NCBI GenBank assembly: GCA_052387695.1
Contig: JBQTIX010000126.1
Coordinates: 1 to 57,789, forward strand
DNA from: Panacagrimonas sp052387695
GTDB lineage: Bacteria > Pseudomonadota > Gammaproteobacteria > Nevskiales > Nevskiaceae
Direction: 5' to 3'
DNA length: 57,789 nt
The notes under the pieces are model-generated. The model was not told the origin of the DNA, searched no databases, and saw only the letters and a program-made list of their open reading frames with translations. Shown here in pieces: positions 49,518-57,706 of this stretch. The position numbers and the translations under genes were made by a program. Positions within the stretch are counted from its first letter, which is position 1; each line of letters opens with the position of its first letter.

Positions 49518-50237
49518 ATGGATACCGCCCGACCCGCCTGCCCCAAACCCGACTGGACCCGCGTGCACCACGTGCTGCTCGACATGGACGGCACCCTGCT
49601 GGACCTGGCCTTCGACAATTTCCTCTGGTGCGAGCTGATTCCCGCACGGTATGCCACCGCACGGGGGCTGACGCGGATGCAGGCGCAGATCCAGCTCGGC
49701 CCGCAATTTGTCGGCGTGGCCCACACCCTGGCGTTCTACGACACGGATCATTGGAGCCGGATCACGGGACTGGATGTGGCCGCGCTGCATCACGAATTCC
49801 GGAACCGCATCACCATCCTCGATGGCAGTCTGAGCTTTCTCGAAGCCGCTCGCGCCAGCGGCCGGCCGCTGTGGCTCACCACCAACGCGCACCCGGACAG
49901 CTGGCGGCCGAAGCTGGAGCAGACCGGTATCGCGCATTACTTTCAGCACATCGTGTCCTCGCACGACATGCAGGCGCCGAAGGAGGACGCGAGATTCTGG
50001 CAGCGCCTGCGGCAGCGGCATCCCTTCGATCCCGCTCATGCCCTGTTCGCCGACGACAGCCGGCCGGTGCTGGAATCGGCGCGCCGCTTCGGCATCGGCC
50101 AGATCGTGGCGATGAATCATCCCGACACTTCGCAGCCGCCGCGGCGGTTCGAGGATTTCTACAGCGTCGCGCGCCTCGACGAGCTGCTGCCGCTGCCTGG
50201 ACTCACGGCAGACGCAGACCAAGCACGTTCGCCTTGA
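49518..50237 (+). CDS. HAD hydrolase, GMP/IMP nucleotidase (YrfG-like)
   Basis: A 239-residue HAD phosphatase. Motif I is VLLDMDGTLLDLAFDN (about residue 20), motif II LTTNAH, and motif III/IV are KEDARFWQRL and HALFADDSRPVLESARRFG. The closest known relative I can name is YrfG, a purine 5'-nucleotidase. The ATG at 49518 is used (AAGGGG lies directly before it, rather close); a TTG 21 bases upstream also keeps the frame. It is divergent from cysQ (38 bases), and its 3' end overlaps the convergent patatin gene by 35 bases. Confidence 0.88.
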   Translation: MDTARPACPKPDWTRVHHVLLDMDGTLLDLAFDNFLWCELIPARYATARGLTRMQAQIQLGPQFVGVAHTLAFYDTDHWSRITGLDVAALHHEFRNRITILDGSLSFLEAARASGRPLWLTTNAHPDSWRPKLEQTGIAHYFQHIVSSHDMQAPKEDARFWQRLRQRHPFDPAHALFADDSRPVLESARRFGIGQIVAMNHPDTSQPPRRFEDFYSVARLDELLPLPGLTADADQARSP

Positions 50238-51987
50238 AATCAGGCAGCCTCTCCATCGCGCAGCGATAGCCGCGCTCCACCACTTCATCGATCTTCTTCC
50301 AGTCGAACACCGCCACGCCGTTGACCGGCATGCGCAGGTACAGGTCCGCCTTCTGCGCGCGGGCGGAAACGCCGGATTCGCTGGTCAGCGTGGCGGTGCG
50401 GAAGAGGATGGTGAACAGGCCGGGCCGCTTGTCCGCCTGGCTCCAGCGCAACAGGCCCTCCGGGTCCGGGCCCTCGATGCCGGGGGCGTTGATGCCGCCC
50501 TCGGTGCTGACATCGGAGGCAATGATCGGCCCGCGTTCCAGTGACTGCATGATGTCGGTCGGAAGGCTGTTGATCACCGCGCCGTCCACCAGCAGCTCGC
50601 CCTTGTAGACCACCGGCGGCGCGACGCCGGGGATGCACATGCTGGTGCCCAGCCATACGCTCAGCGGCCCGCGATCGTGCACCTGCGCCTTGCCACGGCT
50701 CAGGTTGGTGGAGACGCAGTAGAACGGCGTGCGCAGGTCCTCGATCTGCTGGTCGCCGAAGATTTCCTTCAGGCCCGCCAGAAACTTGCGCCCGCGGATC
50801 ATCGAGACGCTGGGGAACAGGTAATCGTTGAGCAGATTGCGCCCGACAAAGGTGTGGCGCGCGATCCGCAGCATCTCGCCGCTGTCATGCCCGCAGGCCG
50901 CGAGTGCCGCCACGAAAGCGCCCATGCTGGCGCCGCCGATCACATCGATTTCGATGCCCGCCTCCTCGATTGCGCGCATCAGGCCGATGTGTGCAAAGCC
51001 GCGCGCACCGCCGCCGCCGAGCACCAGGCCGACCGCGCGGCCGGTGAGGCTGCGCGCGATGCGGGCGACGTCGCGCGCCATGCCGGGACGCAGGAAATAA
51101 TGCGTGGGCGCGCCCGCCGTCTCGCGCCATTCCAGCACGCGTCCGGGCGGCGCACGGTCAGGGCGCACCAGCACCAGGTCGATGGCCGCGCGCACACCGC
51201 TCTTGCGCAATTCGTCGATCATCGGGCTGGGTTTCGGCGTCTCTCCCGCGTCCGCCATCACCAGCACGCGGTCGGCCTGGCGGATGCAGCGTCGCGACCA
51301 GTTGCCGCCCTGCGCGCTTGCGACATAGACCAAGTGACGATGCGCAATCTCGCGATCCTGCAACCAGTCGATCAGGTTTTCCTCGCGCTCGCCGTCGCCG
51401 ATCGGCGTGTTGGAGACGCCCGCTCCCAGCGCTGCGTCCACCGCAGCCGCATCGAGAATCTCCACCTCGCCACAGGGGGACAGCGCGGCCGCGAGGGCAT
51501 TCGCAAACCAGGCCAGATCCACCCCGGGCGATGCCGGCAGCAGGGCAAAGCAGCGCGAACGCCGCGCCGCCGCCAGCGAGGCCGCGCGCTGGTTCTGGCG
51601 CAGGCGCGCGATGACGGTGCGGCTCATTTCCAGCAGTGCGGAAGGATGACGCACGAAGACTTCGTACAGCGCTTCGCGATCGACCTTGAGCACCTTGGTG
51701 TCGCGCACCGCGTAGACCGTGGCGGTGCGCGGCTCGCCCGAGATCAGGCTGATCTCGCCGGTGGGCTCGAAGCGGCCGATGTCGTTGATGACGGTGCCGT
51801 CGCCCAGCACCACCCGCAGGCGACCGACCGCAACGATATACAGGGATTCGGCCGGACTGCCGATCTCCAGCAAGGTCTCGCCGCTGGCGACGTCGCGAAC
51901 CGATGTGCGCGCCGCAAGCTGGTCCAGCGCCGGAGCGGACAGCGCGACGAACAGGTTCGACTGGGCCAGCATCGCGCGCACGTCCAT
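50203..51987 (-). CDS. Cyclic-nucleotide-binding patatin-like phospholipase (NTE/RssA type)
   Basis: A 594-residue protein. Residues about 10-130 are a cNMP-binding domain (LLEIGSPAESLYIVAVGRL, GEISLISGEPRTATVYAV). A middle region (about 140-290) resembles a receptor-like Rossmann part. Residues about 315-480 are the patatin domain: oxyanion loop GLVLGGGGARGFAH, nucleophile serine in IGGASMGAF and Asp of the dyad in LLVDGAVINSLPTD. Such proteins hydrolyse lysophospholipids at the membrane; the bacterial role is poorly defined. The C-terminus is encoded in DNA that also encodes the end of the convergent YrfG-like gene. Confidence 0.9.
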   Translation of the reverse strand: MDVRAMLAQSNLFVALSAPALDQLAARTSVRDVASGETLLEIGSPAESLYIVAVGRLRVVLGDGTVINDIGRFEPTGEISLISGEPRTATVYAVRDTKVLKVDREALYEVFVRHPSALLEMSRTVIARLRQNQRAASLAAARRSRCFALLPASPGVDLAWFANALAAALSPCGEVEILDAAAVDAALGAGVSNTPIGDGEREENLIDWLQDREIAHRHLVYVASAQGGNWSRRCIRQADRVLVMADAGETPKPSPMIDELRKSGVRAAIDLVLVRPDRAPPGRVLEWRETAGAPTHYFLRPGMARDVARIARSLTGRAVGLVLGGGGARGFAHIGLMRAIEEAGIEIDVIGGASMGAFVAALAACGHDSGEMLRIARHTFVGRNLLNDYLFPSVSMIRGRKFLAGLKEIFGDQQIEDLRTPFYCVSTNLSRGKAQVHDRGPLSVWLGTSMCIPGVAPPVVYKGELLVDGAVINSLPTDIMQSLERGPIIASDVSTEGGINAPGIEGPDPEGLLRWSQADKRPGLFTILFRTATLTSESGVSARAQKADLYLRMPVNGVAVFDWKKIDEVVERGYRCAMERLPDFKANVLGLRLP

Positions 51988-52071
51988 GGCTTGTCCTCCC
52001 GTTCTTTTTCTTCGAGTCTACTCGTGGTTCATGCGCTTGAGCATGTCTCCGGCCTTGGCTAAGGTGCGGGC

Positions 52072-52524
52072 ATGACGCTCGCGCAGATCAACGCCTACCT
52101 GCACGCCCACATTCCGCTCAGCCAGCACATGGGCATGCGGGTGCTGGCGCTGGAGCCGGGCCGTGTCCGGGTGCACCTGCCACTGGCGCCGAACATCAAT
52201 CCACACGGCACCCTGTTCGGTGGCGCGCTGGCCGCGCTGGGTCTGGCCAGCGGCTGGATCCTGCTGCACGCAGCGTTCGAGCGTGCCGGTGTCGCGGCCA
52301 AACTGGTGGGCCAGCGCAGCGACTGTACGTTCATCGCCCCGGCGACCGCCGATTGCATCGCGGAGACAGGCTGCGCACCGGCCGATCTGGACCGCCTGCT
52401 GGCATCCTTCGTCGAACGTGGCCGCGCGCGCATGACGCTCGAAACCCTCATCCGTGTCGGCCAGCAGGACGTGGTCCGACACTCCGGTACTTACGTGGCA
52501 CTTCAGGAAACGATATCCGCATGA
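52072..52524 (+). CDS. YiiD-C-type thioesterase
   Basis: A 150-residue hotdog-fold protein of the putative thioesterase (YiiD C-terminal) family. It begins INAYLHAHIPLSQHMGMRVL, has APNINPHGTLFGGALAALGL with the conserved helix start, and LVGQRSDCTFIAPATADC in the second half. It probably hydrolyses an acyl-CoA or acyl-ACP. Its stop overlaps the start of the NUDIX gene as ATGA. It is divergent from the patatin gene, 84 bases apart. Confidence 0.87.
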   Translation: MTLAQINAYLHAHIPLSQHMGMRVLALEPGRVRVHLPLAPNINPHGTLFGGALAALGLASGWILLHAAFERAGVAAKLVGQRSDCTFIAPATADCIAETGCAPADLDRLLASFVERGRARMTLETLIRVGQQDVVRHSGTYVALQETISA

Positions 52525-53051
52525 CCGCCAGCCGCTACCGCTTCTGCCCGCAGTGCGGGCTGCCGCTCGAATCGCGCGAGGAGGGCGGCGTCGTTCGTCC
52601 GGCCTGTGCGGATCGCCAATGCGGCTTCGTGCACTGGGACAACCCGGTGCCGGTGGTGGCGGCGATCGTGGAGCACGAGGGCCGCATCGTACTGGCGCGC
52701 AATGTCGCCTGGCCACCCGCCTGGTATGCGCTGGTCACCGGTTTCCTGGAACGTGGCGAGGACCCGCAGAGCGGCATCATCCGCGAGGTCAAGGAAGAGT
52801 TGAACCTGGATGCCGAGGTGGCGAACTACGTCGGCATCTACGAGTTCCGGCGCATGAACCAGATCATCATCGCCTACCACGTGCCGGCCACGGGAACGAT
52901 CAGGCTCAACGAGGAACTGGCGGATTACCGCCACGAAGCCTTCGACCAGGTGCGCTACTGGGAGGCCGGTACGGGCTACGCGCTGCGCGACTGGCTGCGT
53001 GGAAAAGGTTACGACCCGCAGGTGGTGGACTGGGCGCGCGGCGCGGGGTAG
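52521..53051 (+). CDS. NUDIX hydrolase with zinc ribbon
   Basis: A 176-residue NUDIX hydrolase. An N-terminal zinc ribbon (FCPQCG ... PACADRQCGF) is followed by the NUDIX box GFLERGEDPQSGIIREVKEE (G-x5-E-x7-REVKEE), about residues 74-96. The arrangement recalls NudC-like/ADP-ribose or NADH pyrophosphatases, but the substrate is unclear; the usual SQPWPFPxS tail of NudC is absent. The ATG overlaps the thioesterase stop (ATGA). The TAG stop is part of the GTAG foot of a REP. Confidence 0.9.
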   Translation: MTASRYRFCPQCGLPLESREEGGVVRPACADRQCGFVHWDNPVPVVAAIVEHEGRIVLARNVAWPPAWYALVTGFLERGEDPQSGIIREVKEELNLDAEVANYVGIYEFRRMNQIIIAYHVPATGTIRLNEELADYRHEAFDQVRYWEAGTGYALRDWLRGKGYDPQVVDWARGAG

Positions 53052-53150
53052 GTCGGCGTAGGTCGGCTCAAGCGCGAAGCGCGGAGCCGACGCTGCAGGC
53101 CGGCGCGTCGGATCCGCCTACAAAAAGCGCGCGGGCTTGATCCGACCTAC
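53048..53150. repeat. GTAG-type REP pair between NUDIX gene and metF
   Basis: GTAGGTCGGCGTAGGTCGGC at the left and TTGATCCGACCTAC at the right, with GGAGCCGAC and GTCGGATCCGCC between. The left GTAG gives the NUDIX stop (TAG at 53049) and the right one, read on the minus strand, the metF stop (TAG at 53149-53147). Confidence 0.9.
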
Positions 53151-54010
53151 GTCAGCGGGATCGGCAGGTTGAGGCCCTTCCACAGTCGCAGGGTCGGCTC
53201 CGACTGGTTCAGCGTGTAGAAGTGAATCCCCGGTGCACCGCCCTTCAGCACGGTCTCGCACAGCCGCGTCACCACCTCGGTGCCGAAGTCGAGCAGGGCC
53301 GCCTTGTCGTCTTTCAGCAGTTCAAGGCGCAGGCGGATCCAGCGCGGAATTTCGGCGCCACAGGCGGCCGAGAAGCGCGTGAGCTGCGCGTGGTTCGTGA
53401 TGGGCATGATGCCGGCCACCACCGGGACTTTCAGCCCGGCCCTGGCGCTGCGTTCGGCAAAGTCGAAATACGCGTCGGCGTTAAAGAAATACTGCGTGAT
53501 CGCGGTGTCGGCGCCGGCTTCGGCCTTGGCCTTGAAGGCCGCGAAATCTGCATCCGGATTCGTCGCCTGCGGGTGCATCTCGGGATAGGCGGCGACCTCG
53601 ACCTGAAAGTGCGAGCCGTGCGTCTCGCGAATGAACGAGACCAGTTCGTTCGCATAATGAAACTCTCCGGGGGCCTCGTTGGAAACCGAGGTCGCCGGCA
53701 GGTCGCCGCGCAGCGCGACGATCCGGCGCACACCGGCGTCGCGATATTTCTGCAACAGCGCGGCGATGTTCTGCCTCGTCGAGCCGATGCAGGTCAGGTG
53801 TGGAGCGGCTTCGACGCCTGTATCCGCAACAACACGGCAGACGGTGTCGTAGGTGCCCGATTGGTCGGAGCCTCCGGCGCCGTGGGTGACCGAGAAGAAC
53901 GCCGGTTTCAGCGCCGCCAGCTTTGCAACAACCGCGGGCAACTTCGCCACGCCCTCGGGAGTCCGCGGCGGAAACAGCTCGAATGAAAACTGGATGCTCT
54001 GCGAGTTCAT
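53147..54010 (-). CDS. metF: Methylenetetrahydrofolate reductase
   Basis: A 287-residue FAD enzyme reducing 5,10-methylene-THF to 5-methyl-THF for methionine synthesis. It begins QFSFELFPPRTPEG, has FFSVTHGAGGSDQSGTYD, LTCIGSTRQNI, RRIVALRGDLP and AITQYFFNADAYFDF, all family hallmarks. Length is typical. The stop codon TAG is supplied by a REP foot. It lies 143 bases downstream of ahcY on the same strand, and both belong to the methionine/SAM cycle; a REP hairpin lies in the gap. Confidence 0.95.
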   Translation of the reverse strand: MNSQSIQFSFELFPPRTPEGVAKLPAVVAKLAALKPAFFSVTHGAGGSDQSGTYDTVCRVVADTGVEAAPHLTCIGSTRQNIAALLQKYRDAGVRRIVALRGDLPATSVSNEAPGEFHYANELVSFIRETHGSHFQVEVAAYPEMHPQATNPDADFAAFKAKAEAGADTAITQYFFNADAYFDFAERSARAGLKVPVVAGIMPITNHAQLTRFSAACGAEIPRWIRLRLELLKDDKAALLDFGTEVVTRLCETVLKGGAPGIHFYTLNQSEPTLRLWKGLNLPIPLT

Positions 54011-54053
54011 GACTTTACAGAAGGGGTCGCTTTCGCGGCCCTCTGACTCAGAA

Positions 54054-54083
54054 GTAGGGTGGGCAAGGTTTCATCTTGCCCAC
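54054..54083. repeat. GTAGGGTGGGCAAG-type REP between metF and ahcY
   Basis: GTAG foot followed by GTGGGCAAG / CTTGCCCAC, a 9-bp stem with a 7-base loop (54059-54083). It may lower read-through from ahcY into metF. Confidence 0.75.
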
Positions 54084-54153
54084 GCCTGGCGAGTCCCCGA
54101 CGGAGGGCAGGACGAAGCCCTTCCCTCCCTACGAGATACCGTCTCTCAGCCTC

Positions 54154-55596
54154 TCAATACCGATAGTGATCCGGCTTGTACGGCCCTTCCACCGGCACGC
54201 CGAGATACTCGGCCTGCGCCGCGGTGAGCTTGGTCAGCTTCACGCCAATCTGTTCCAGGTGCAGCGCCGCGACTTCCTCGTCCAGCTTCTTGGGCAGGCG
54301 GTACACGGTCTTCTCGTACTTGTCCTTGTTCTCCCACAGGTTCATCGCCGCCAGGGTCTGGTTGGAGAAGCTGTTGGACATGACGAACGACGGATGCCCG
54401 TGCGCGCAGCCCAGGTTGATCAGGCGGCCTTCGGCGAGCACATAGATGCTCTTGCCGCTATCACCGAAGGTGTAGCGATCCGTCTGCGGCTTGATCGTGT
54501 CGCGCACCGCGCCCGAGCTGTTCAGGCGATCCATCTGGATCTCGTTGTCGAAGTGGCCGATGTTGCAGACCAGCGCGTTGTTCTTCATCGCCCGCATGTG
54601 CTCCAAGGTGATGATGTCCTTGTTGCCCGTGGTGGTGACGTAGATGTCGGCGAAGCCGAGCACGTCCTCGATGGGCTTTACTTCGAAGCCTTCCATCGCG
54701 GCCTGCAGCGCGTTGATGGGGTCGATCTCGGACACGATCACGCGGGCACCGAGGCCGCGCAGCGAGTGCGACGAACCCTTGCCGACGTCGCCGTAGCCGG
54801 CGACGAACGCGACCTTGCCCGCGATCATCAGATCCGTGGCGCGCTTGATGCCGTCGGCCAGCGATTCGCGGCAGCCGTAGAGGTTGTCGAACTTGGACTT
54901 GGTGACGGAGTCGTTGACGTTGATGGCGGGCACCAGCAGCTTGCCCTGCTCCATCATCTGGTACAGGCGATGCACGCCCGTGGTGGTTTCTTCGGCAACA
55001 CCACGCCAGTCCTTGACCACGCGGGTCCAGAAGCCCGGACGCTCTTTCGCAACCTTCTTGAGCAGGTTCTTGATCACCTGCACTTCGTGGTTGTCGGAGG
55101 GCGTGTTGACCCAGTCCGAACCCTGTTCCAGCTCGTAGCCCTTGTGGATCAGCAGGGTCACGTCGCCGCCGTCGTCGACGACCAGCTCGGGGCCGGTCAG
55201 CGTGCCATCCGGCAGGGTGTGGGTGACGCAGTCCATGGTCAGGTCCCAGTACTCCTCCAGGGTCTCGCCCTTCCAGGCGAACACCGGGGTGCCGGCAGCG
55301 GCCACGGCGGCAGCGGCGTCGTCCTGGGTCGAGAAGATGTTGCAGGTGGCCCAGCGCACGGAGGCGCCGAGGTGGCCCAGGGTTTCCAGCAACACGGCCG
55401 TTTCCTTGGTCATGTGCAGGGAGCCGGTCAGGCGTACGTCCTTGAGCGGCTTGAGCGGCGCGTACTTGGCGCGGATGCTCATCAGGCCGGGCATTTCCTC
55501 CTCGGCCATGCGGATGCGCTTGCGGCCGAACTCGGCCAGGGACATGTCTCGCACCTTGTAGTCGGTGAAGATCTGGGGCTTCGTTGCGTCGTTCAT
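54154..55596 (-). CDS. ahcY: Adenosylhomocysteinase
   Basis: A 480-residue NAD-dependent enzyme splitting S-adenosylhomocysteine into adenosine and homocysteine. Visible signatures: TDYKVRDMSLAEFGRKRI, TGSLHMTKETAVLLETL, VNDSVTKSKFDNLYGCRESL, the NAD site VAGYGDVGKGSSHSLRGLGA and the C-terminal PDHYRY. The bacterial insertion region around residues 150-190 is present. The start at 55596 (MNDATKPQ) is preferred over the longer frame, which runs through the leader hairpin and operator. It supplies homocysteine for the MetF-dependent methionine cycle downstream. Confidence 0.97.
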   Translation of the reverse strand: MNDATKPQIFTDYKVRDMSLAEFGRKRIRMAEEEMPGLMSIRAKYAPLKPLKDVRLTGSLHMTKETAVLLETLGHLGASVRWATCNIFSTQDDAAAAVAAAGTPVFAWKGETLEEYWDLTMDCVTHTLPDGTLTGPELVVDDGGDVTLLIHKGYELEQGSDWVNTPSDNHEVQVIKNLLKKVAKERPGFWTRVVKDWRGVAEETTTGVHRLYQMMEQGKLLVPAINVNDSVTKSKFDNLYGCRESLADGIKRATDLMIAGKVAFVAGYGDVGKGSSHSLRGLGARVIVSEIDPINALQAAMEGFEVKPIEDVLGFADIYVTTTGNKDIITLEHMRAMKNNALVCNIGHFDNEIQMDRLNSSGAVRDTIKPQTDRYTFGDSGKSIYVLAEGRLINLGCAHGHPSFVMSNSFSNQTLAAMNLWENKDKYEKTVYRLPKKLDEEVAALHLEQIGVKLTKLTAAQAEYLGVPVEGPYKPDHYRY

Positions 55597-55621
55597 GGGG
55601 CTCTCGGTTCCAATGGGGGAA

Positions 55622-55648
55622 GGTGCGCGGAATTTCCGTCCGCGCGCC
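55622..55648 (-). promoter_or_regulatory. Leader hairpin before ahcY
   Basis: In the transcript GGCGCGCGGA and TCCGCGCACC pair over 10 bases (one G-T pair) around a CGGAAAT loop, ending 25 bases before the ATG. It does not fit the SAH riboswitch pattern I know, but could influence translation. Confidence 0.4.
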
Positions 55649-55662
55649 AGGCGAAAATAGTA

Positions 55663-55680
55663 TATCCGCTTATGCGGATA
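55663..55680. promoter_or_regulatory. Palindromic operator upstream of ahcY
   Basis: TATCCGCTTATGCGGATA is a perfect inverted repeat with 7-bp arms and a 4-base spacer, followed by a further half-like GGATAT (55684-55689). It resembles ArsR-type (SahR-like) operators of SAM-cycle genes. No such regulator gene is in the window. Between it and 55968 there is nothing else I recognise. Confidence 0.6.
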
Positions 55681-55968
55681 AGAGGATATGAACGCCCGAC
55701 GATACTTCAACGAGCGGCGGACAAACCACGCCGACCGGTCCTGGAGCTACTTATCAGCCCCCGCGGACGAGTCTCTGGAAGGCACCGACATCGAGCAGGC
55801 AGGCCACGGCGAATGGCCGGGGAAGAGAAGCGGGAGGATGCCTCCAACGGGCTCGGGTCAAGCCGATCGCTGGTCGCGCGGTGCCGGCGAGCGTCTGCTT
55901 GGGCTGAAGCCGGTCGCACTTTCTCCTGGCCGGCGCACCATTCCAGCCCGTTGATCTGCGCTCACGCG

Positions 55969-57336
55969 CTACAGCCAGTACTCGCCCAACCGCGCGGTCC
56001 ACTCCTTCAGGCGCACGATGAAGGACCGCCGTTTCCAGCGCTGGAGTTCGATGGCGTCGGACTGCTCCAGATCGGCCTGAAACATCACCTCCATCTGCCG
56101 GGCGAAATCGCGACCGAGAATCACGGCGTTGACTTCCTCGTTGTGCAGGAAGCTGCGCCAGTCCAGGTTGGTCGATCCGATGGTCGACCAGACGCCGTCG
56201 ATGCTGGCGGTCTTCGAATGCATCACCGCACCGCGCCGCTGGTAGATCCTGACGCCACTGCGCAGCAACCCGGTGTAGTGCGATCGACCTACATGGAAGA
56301 TCGCCCAGGAATCGGTGTGGCTGGGCAGGATCAGTTTCACATCGACACCGCGCTGCGCCGCTTCGGCCAGGGCCGTGATCAACTGCTCGTCCGGTGCAAA
56401 GTAGGCGATGGACAGATGCACCTGCGTCTGCGAATGGCTGATCGCCGAGAGCAGGGTCAGATAAATGGGGCTCTCGTCTTCCGATGAGGTACTGGCGATC
56501 GCCCGAACGATCTCGTCGCCCTGCGGCTTGAGGTCCGGAAAATAGTGCTTGTCCTTCAGCGGTGTGCCTTTCTGCTGAGTCCAGGCGTCGATGAACAGCT
56601 TCTGGAACTCGGCGACCACTGGTCCGTCGATCTGCATGTGGGTGTCGCGCCAGCCTTCGCTTTTCCGAGGTTTCCTGTTGCGCGAACTGTCGACCGAAGG
56701 CGCGCTGGAGTAGGTGTCGCTGATGTTGATACCGCCGACGAAGGCCGTGCGGCCATCGACGATCAGCAGCTTGCGGTGATCGCGATTGTTCACCAGCCAG
56801 GTCTTGGAATGCTCGGTCAGTGGATTGACGGGGTTGAATTCGACGAGCTGGACGCCGCCCTCACGCAGGCGGTCGAAGAACGGCCGGGGCGTGCCCAGGG
56901 TGCCAACGCTGTCGACCATCACGTTGACCTGCACACCGGCGGCCTGGCGTTGCAGCAGCAAGTCGGAAAACTTCCGCCCGACCTCGTCGTCTTCAAAGAT
57001 GAAGGTCTCGAGATTGATGTGGTGGGCGGCTGCGTTGATGGCCGCGAACATCGCCGCGTAGGTATCCGGTCCGTTCTGCAGGAGGACCAGCCTGTTGCCC
57101 AGCACCAGCGGGCTGTCCAGATTGATCGCCTGTTCGAACGACAGGTGTTCCTGCAGGATGTCGGACGCACCGGTGCGCTGTTGCAGCCGATCGACAATGG
57201 CCTCTCCTCTGGCCTCCGAAACCGGGCCATTGGGGGCTTCAAAATCGACCTGCTGCTCGCGCGGCGCGCCAATCTCGCCCGAGGCGTCCGGCAGGGTCGC
57301 ACATCCGGCCGCGCCGGCAAGGCAATAGCAGGCCAT
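55969..57336 (-). CDS. Phospholipase D family lipoprotein, ClsC-like cardiolipin synthase
   Basis: A 455-residue protein with two PLD half-sites: HRKLLIVDGRTAFVGGINIS (HxKxxxxD) and VMHSKTASIDGVWSTIGSTN (HxKxxxxD). The N-terminus has a lipobox-like LAGAAGC, so it is probably a lipoprotein facing the periplasm. ClsC-type enzymes make cardiolipin from phosphatidylglycerol, or phosphatidylethanolamine plus phosphatidylglycerol. The ATG at 57336 is close to the lipobox; a GTG at 57348 would add four residues, and the frame is open to 57516. An AGGAGG lies 37-42 bases upstream of this ATG but no start codon sits at proper distance from it, so the true start is unsure. Confidence 0.85.
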   Translation of the reverse strand: MACYCLAGAAGCATLPDASGEIGAPREQQVDFEAPNGPVSEARGEAIVDRLQQRTGASDILQEHLSFEQAINLDSPLVLGNRLVLLQNGPDTYAAMFAAINAAAHHINLETFIFEDDEVGRKFSDLLLQRQAAGVQVNVMVDSVGTLGTPRPFFDRLREGGVQLVEFNPVNPLTEHSKTWLVNNRDHRKLLIVDGRTAFVGGINISDTYSSAPSVDSSRNRKPRKSEGWRDTHMQIDGPVVAEFQKLFIDAWTQQKGTPLKDKHYFPDLKPQGDEIVRAIASTSSEDESPIYLTLLSAISHSQTQVHLSIAYFAPDEQLITALAEAAQRGVDVKLILPSHTDSWAIFHVGRSHYTGLLRSGVRIYQRRGAVMHSKTASIDGVWSTIGSTNLDWRSFLHNEEVNAVILGRDFARQMEVMFQADLEQSDAIELQRWKRRSFIVRLKEWTARLGEYWL

Positions 57337-57542
57337 GACGACGACCACGCGCGAGATGGCGAGTACTTCAGACGTGACCGAGTTCCTCCTGGCGCAAACC
57401 ACCGTGATTACGACTTGGGCGGCGTGCTTTTTTCGGATGAGCGAATCGCATTCCTTGCGGCAGCAGCGGGCGACCGCAATCGCATCGTTGCAGGAATTGA
57501 GCCGCTGCCGATTCATCCTGTCTGGCGCTCGTTCGCGTGACC

Positions 57543-57706
57543 TAGGAGCCTGGGCGGTAGAAACCGTGCAAACGAGGCCAAGCCATTTCGAGACAGATTT
57601 TTCGCTCTGTTGAGGCGAATAGTGGTTCTATTCAACGAAACGGAGCGGAAAATATGGCCGAAATGGCGCAGCCGCAGCGCACGAGTTTCTACCGCCCAGG
57701 CTCCTA
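57543..57706. repeat. 164-bp structured inverted repeat at the right end
   Basis: TAGGAGCCTGGGCGGTAGAA (57543 onward) pairs with TTCTACCGCCCAGGCTCCTA (to 57706). Inner arms GCCATTTCG / CGAAATGGC and TTTTTCGCTC / GAGCGGAAAA continue the stem. The whole forms one long imperfect hairpin. Outside it (57337-57542 and 57707-57789) I see only the gene leader and no feature. Confidence 0.75.

Noticed and set aside
55597..55648. SAH riboswitch upstream of ahcY
   Set aside because: The conserved GAGGAGCG-type core of the known SAH riboswitch is not seen; only a simple hairpin is present.
55688..55954. 88-codon frame between ahcY and the phospholipase D gene
   Set aside because: No domain, atypical composition, starts in the ahcY promoter region. 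Treated as non-coding.
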